Source of the DNA: Eucalyptus grandis
Taxonomy: Eukaryota > Streptophyta > Magnoliopsida > Myrtales > Myrtaceae
Assembly: GCF_016545825.1 (NCBI RefSeq)
Contig: NC_052612.1
Coordinates: 46,607,738-46,671,737, forward strand
DNA: 64,000 bases
Reading direction: 5' to 3'
Below, piece after piece: positions 60,790-64,000 of the stretch (position 1 is its first letter; each line of letters starts with the position of its first letter). The notes under the pieces are model-generated. The model saw nothing but the letters and a program-made list of their open reading frames with translations. It searched no databases and was not told the DNA's origin. The position numbers and the translations under genes are program-made.

Positions 60790-61970
60790 ATGGATGAACA
60801 TGCTGATGAAGGAGTCTCTCGTCTTGCTGCTCCATGCTCCCGAATGGGCCGACTCTGGCTAGAACAGGGGATTGAGGTCTGGAACGATGCACCACCTGCA
60901 GCGAAAGTTGAAGCATGCAAATTGAGTTTGGTTGGTAAAATTCTCTCCATTACATCCATAAATTTGCAAGCCTTTCAAAGTACTTTAAGGCGTGTTTGAA
61001 GAATAGACCAGGTCGATATTTCTGTTCGGGAAGCAGGATTGTATGTCGCTAAATTCAAATCTCATGTAGAAAGACAACGTGTTTTGGATGGGGGCCCTTG
61101 GCTTTTTTCTGGCCATTTAGTGATCTTCAAGCCATGGATTCCCAATACGCCACTACATTGTTATGACTTTTCAACTTGTGCATTCTGGGTGCAAGTCTTT
61201 GGTCTTCCTTTAGAATGTTGCTATGTAGATATGATAGAAAGAGCTGTCAAGCACATAGGCAAAGTACTGGAAGTTCGTATAGATAGTAAGGAGGGTACTT
61301 CACTTCGAGCTGTGAAAGTAAGGGTTGATCTTGTTGTACGGGAACCATTAAAGACAGGACAGTTAATCAAACTCAATGGGAAGACATTATGGTTAGATTT
61401 TCGGTATGAACACTTATCCCATTTATGTTATTTCTGTGGTAAACTCGGACACTATGCTATGTACTGCAAAGATTACCCTTTTACTAAGCTAAGATGGAGG
61501 GCAAAGAACAAATGGCATACGATCAATGGCTAAGGGCGGAAGTTCGGGAACATAGTCTCTACTGGAAAGTTTTCTATGAACCGCAAGAAATACCTGAACC
61601 ATTGGAAGAGGTCATCCCAGAAACTCCCCCACCTTCACATTAGCTGGTTGTGGCTCAACCCCCCATCGATCATAGTAACAGGCGAATGCTTCATGCGCCA
61701 GACCTGCCTCCCCTTCAGATCGTTGATGTATTTGCTCAGCATCCTGTTCCAACAGAGAAACAATCAATAGCTTCAGTAGATCAGCGATCAACATCTCCAA
61801 CACAAGTAGTAATAGATCTTCTCTCTACAAAGATGAAATCTCCTCAAGATCTAGTACTGAGTGTCTCCAACTCAAAAAAGACAAAGCAAATCCGACTCAA
61901 CCCCAAAGCAGGTATAAGTAAAAAATTAAAGCGGTCTACTCCTTATGTCCCACGACTAAATTAGCACGAC
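60790..61970 (+). pseudogene. L1-type LINE ORF1 (DUF4283 plus CCHC knuckle)
   Basis: The frame opens at 60790 (MDEHADEGVSRL) and is broken by a stop near 60999, continuing in the same family match at 61039-61533. DUF4283-type residues (VLDGGPWLFSGHLVIFKPW and FWVQVFGLPLECC) precede a zinc knuckle CYFCGKLGHYAMYC near 61428-61470. In plant L1 elements this protein binds the element RNA. Further stops interrupt the tail. It is followed after about 100 bp by ORF2. Confidence 0.85.
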
Positions 61971-62071
61971 GACCTTGATGACACACAACTAATGGATACT
62001 CCTATCTTGGAAGCCGAAGAAGTTGGCCAATGGGCTGTGGTGGCTTGCCCAAAAAAGCCACCGAGTGACAA

Positions 62072-64000
62072 ATGAAACTTTTGAATTGGAATTGTCAGGG
62101 GCTGGGCAACCCCCTGACAGTCAAATCCCTCAAGGCCTTAGTGGCTAATGAGAGGCCCGACCTTATTTTTTTGATGAAAACGAAAAACCAAGAAGTCATA
62201 GTCCAACGGGTGCAAAAGAGACTCATATATCCTAACTCTTTTGTGCTGAATCCCATTGGTTTAGCTAGGGGGATGGCTCTTTTTGGAATGATCAGTTTAA
62301 TCTAACGGTGGACCACTCTGCTTCAGAGTTTTTTTTATGTCATTTGCAGTGATTTAATGGGAGGTAGTCAGATGAGACTCACCTGCCTTCATGCCCCGTC
62401 TAATATCCAGCATCGCCGTCTACTTTGGGCCACCCTACGGCTTATTTGCCCCTCCAACACCCTTCCATGGATTTGTGTCGGTGATTTCAATGAAGTACTC
62501 TATCACTGGGAAAAAATAGGTAAGCGCTTTGCTGACTCTTATAGGATGTAAGCTTTTAGAGATGTATTACATGATTGCTCACTCATGGACATAGAAAGCA
62601 AGGGTTGCTCTTTTACTTGGATGAACCATAGGGCTGGTGATGATTTTGTCAAGGAACGGTTGGACAGGGCTCTTTGTAATTTGGACTGGCGCCTCACTTT
62701 CCCTGAGGCTAAGGTGTTTGCTTTACCTGCGGTGGGGTTGGACCACAGCCCCTTGCTCTTAACCACTGCAGCCGACCTTGTCAACGCCATCGGCCTTTCA
62801 TCTTTGAAGCCTTTTGGATTCAAGACCCTGACTACCGTGACATGGTTGCTCGGTCATGGACCTCCACACAGCCACGCACTTCTACGCCCTACCTTTAAAA
62901 CTAAAGGCAATGTCCTTAGCTTTAGCTCATTGGAGCAGATCCAAATTCTCCAAGGGACATAATCAACTCGTAGCTTTGTACCAGCAACTTCAAAGTCACA
63001 CTAATCAGACTCTTCATCATTATGATGCATCGCTGGTTACTCACCAGAAAGAGCAAATCCAGAAGTTATGGCAGCAAGAATAACAGTTCTGGGCGATGCG
63101 TTCTCAAATCAACTGACTCAGATGGGGGGATAAAAATACTAAATTCTTCCATGCAACAACCATACAAAGAAGACAACGCAATAAAATTAGTATGTTGCAG
63201 GATGACAACCAAACTTGGGTGCGTGATCCTGGACTTTTAAAGAAGATGACGACAAATTACTTTTCACATCTATATCAGACAGTGGGGCATCGAGATTACT
63301 AGCCTATTCTGCAACAATGTCCTCGGGTTATTACTAACGAGATGAATATGTTCTTAATAGCTCTTGTCACCAAGAAGGAGGTTCAACGGGCTATGTTCCA
63401 ATTGGGGCTTACCAAAGCCCCGGGCCCAGACGGTTTGAATGGACTCTTCTATCAATATCATTGGGATATTCTCCAAGAAGACATATTCTTATCAATGCAA
63501 CAATTCTTTCTTTTGGAGTCCTGCCGCTAGACCTCAATAGAACCGTTATATCCCTAATCCCTAAGGTACCACATCCCGAAAGATTAGACCAATACCGTCC
63601 CATCAATCTTTGCAATTATGCTTATAAAATCATTTGTAAGGTGATTGCCAATCGCCTTAAGCCCTACCTGCTTGTGCTTATTTCCCGAGAGCAAAGCGCC
63701 TTTATAAGTGGACGTCAAATTCAGGATAATATTTTAATAGTCCAAGAGGTGCTTCATCAACTTAAAGTTAGAAAATGCAGACGCCAATTTTGAGCCGTCC
63801 TCAAAATGGATATGCAAAAGGCATATGACCGAGTTGAGTGGGATTTCCTCCAAGACTATCTACTCACTCTAGGCTTTCATGTTACATGGGTACAATGGAT
63901 CATGCAATGCATAACCACAGTGTCTTTTAGTGTTAAATTCAATGGTGAACTTTCACCTTATTTTCAGCCTACCCGAGGTATCAGACAAGAAGACCCCTAT
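62072..64000 (+). pseudogene. L1-type LINE ORF2 (endonuclease, reverse transcriptase), runs off right edge
   Basis: The endonuclease domain starts MKLLNWNCQGLGNPLTVKSL at 62072 and continues through PWICVGDFNEVL (about 62465) and LDRALCNLDWR to VGLDHSPLL (about 62740). Reverse transcriptase begins with GLTKAPGPDGLNGLFYQ (about 63405), then NRTVISLIPKV, DQYRPINLCN, SAFISGRQIQDNIL and MDMQKAYDRVEWDFL (about 63808). The YADD box lies beyond the window. Several frame changes and stops (for example near 62305, 62551, 62960 and 63530) make it inactive. Confidence 0.9.

Noticed and set aside
1..64000. CRISPR arrays, operons, ribosome binding sites
   Set aside because: The sequence is plant nuclear DNA. 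Repeats found are microsatellites, transposons and segmental duplications, without regular spacers.

Overview
This is a plant nuclear window, almost certainly from a dicot. It holds intron-rich genes with plant splice sites, a plastid-targeted prenyltransferase, CC-NBS-LRR resistance genes, Ty1/copia and L1-type retroelements, and AT-rich intergenic DNA. I cannot name the species from sequence alone; a woody eudicot such as a member of the Myrtaceae would fit, but that is a guess.

Three genes look intact. The first is a ten-exon minus-strand gene for homogentisate solanesyltransferase (HST, the plastoquinone-pathway UbiA prenyltransferase), coding between 9433 and 2062; my hand splicing gives a continuous 393-residue protein. 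The other two are intronless plus-strand CC-NB-ARC-LRR (NLR) genes at 18111-20576 and 45548-48025. They are close paralogues.

The rest is a mosaic of segmental duplications. The 5' half of HST recurs three times on the same strand as broken copies: B (exons 1-4, 12195-14499), C (exons 1-4, 26569-28869) and D (exon 1, 51250-57076). The sequence upstream of HST (block F) recurs after each copy. NLR 3' flanks (block D) occur after both NLR genes. A third block (R) occurs at about 24.1-25.3, 32.9-34.2 and 43.7-45.15 kb. The order is: HST-A, F, hairpin, HST-B, F, NLR1, D, R, HST-C, F, a transposon-rich stretch, R, an NLR-type upstream region with no NLR, SINE and LINE debris, R, a foreign leader, NLR2, D, HST-D split by a copia element, a truncated F, and LINE debris.

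Mobile elements include a complete copia element (51410-57000) with 5-bp target duplications, nearly identical LTRs and a ruined coding region. It sits inside exon 1 of HST-D. There is also a tRNA-derived SINE (40151-40393) with an 18-bp target duplication, solo or partial copia LTRs, MITE-like elements, an L1 fragment near 42.1 kb and a degenerate L1 that runs off the right edge.

The points most worth following are these. Amino-acid differences between the two NLRs cluster at predicted solvent-exposed LRR positions and just before the MHD motif. NLR2 appears to have exchanged its upstream region. HST pseudogenes B and C share a broken splice acceptor, so they descend from one already damaged duplicate.
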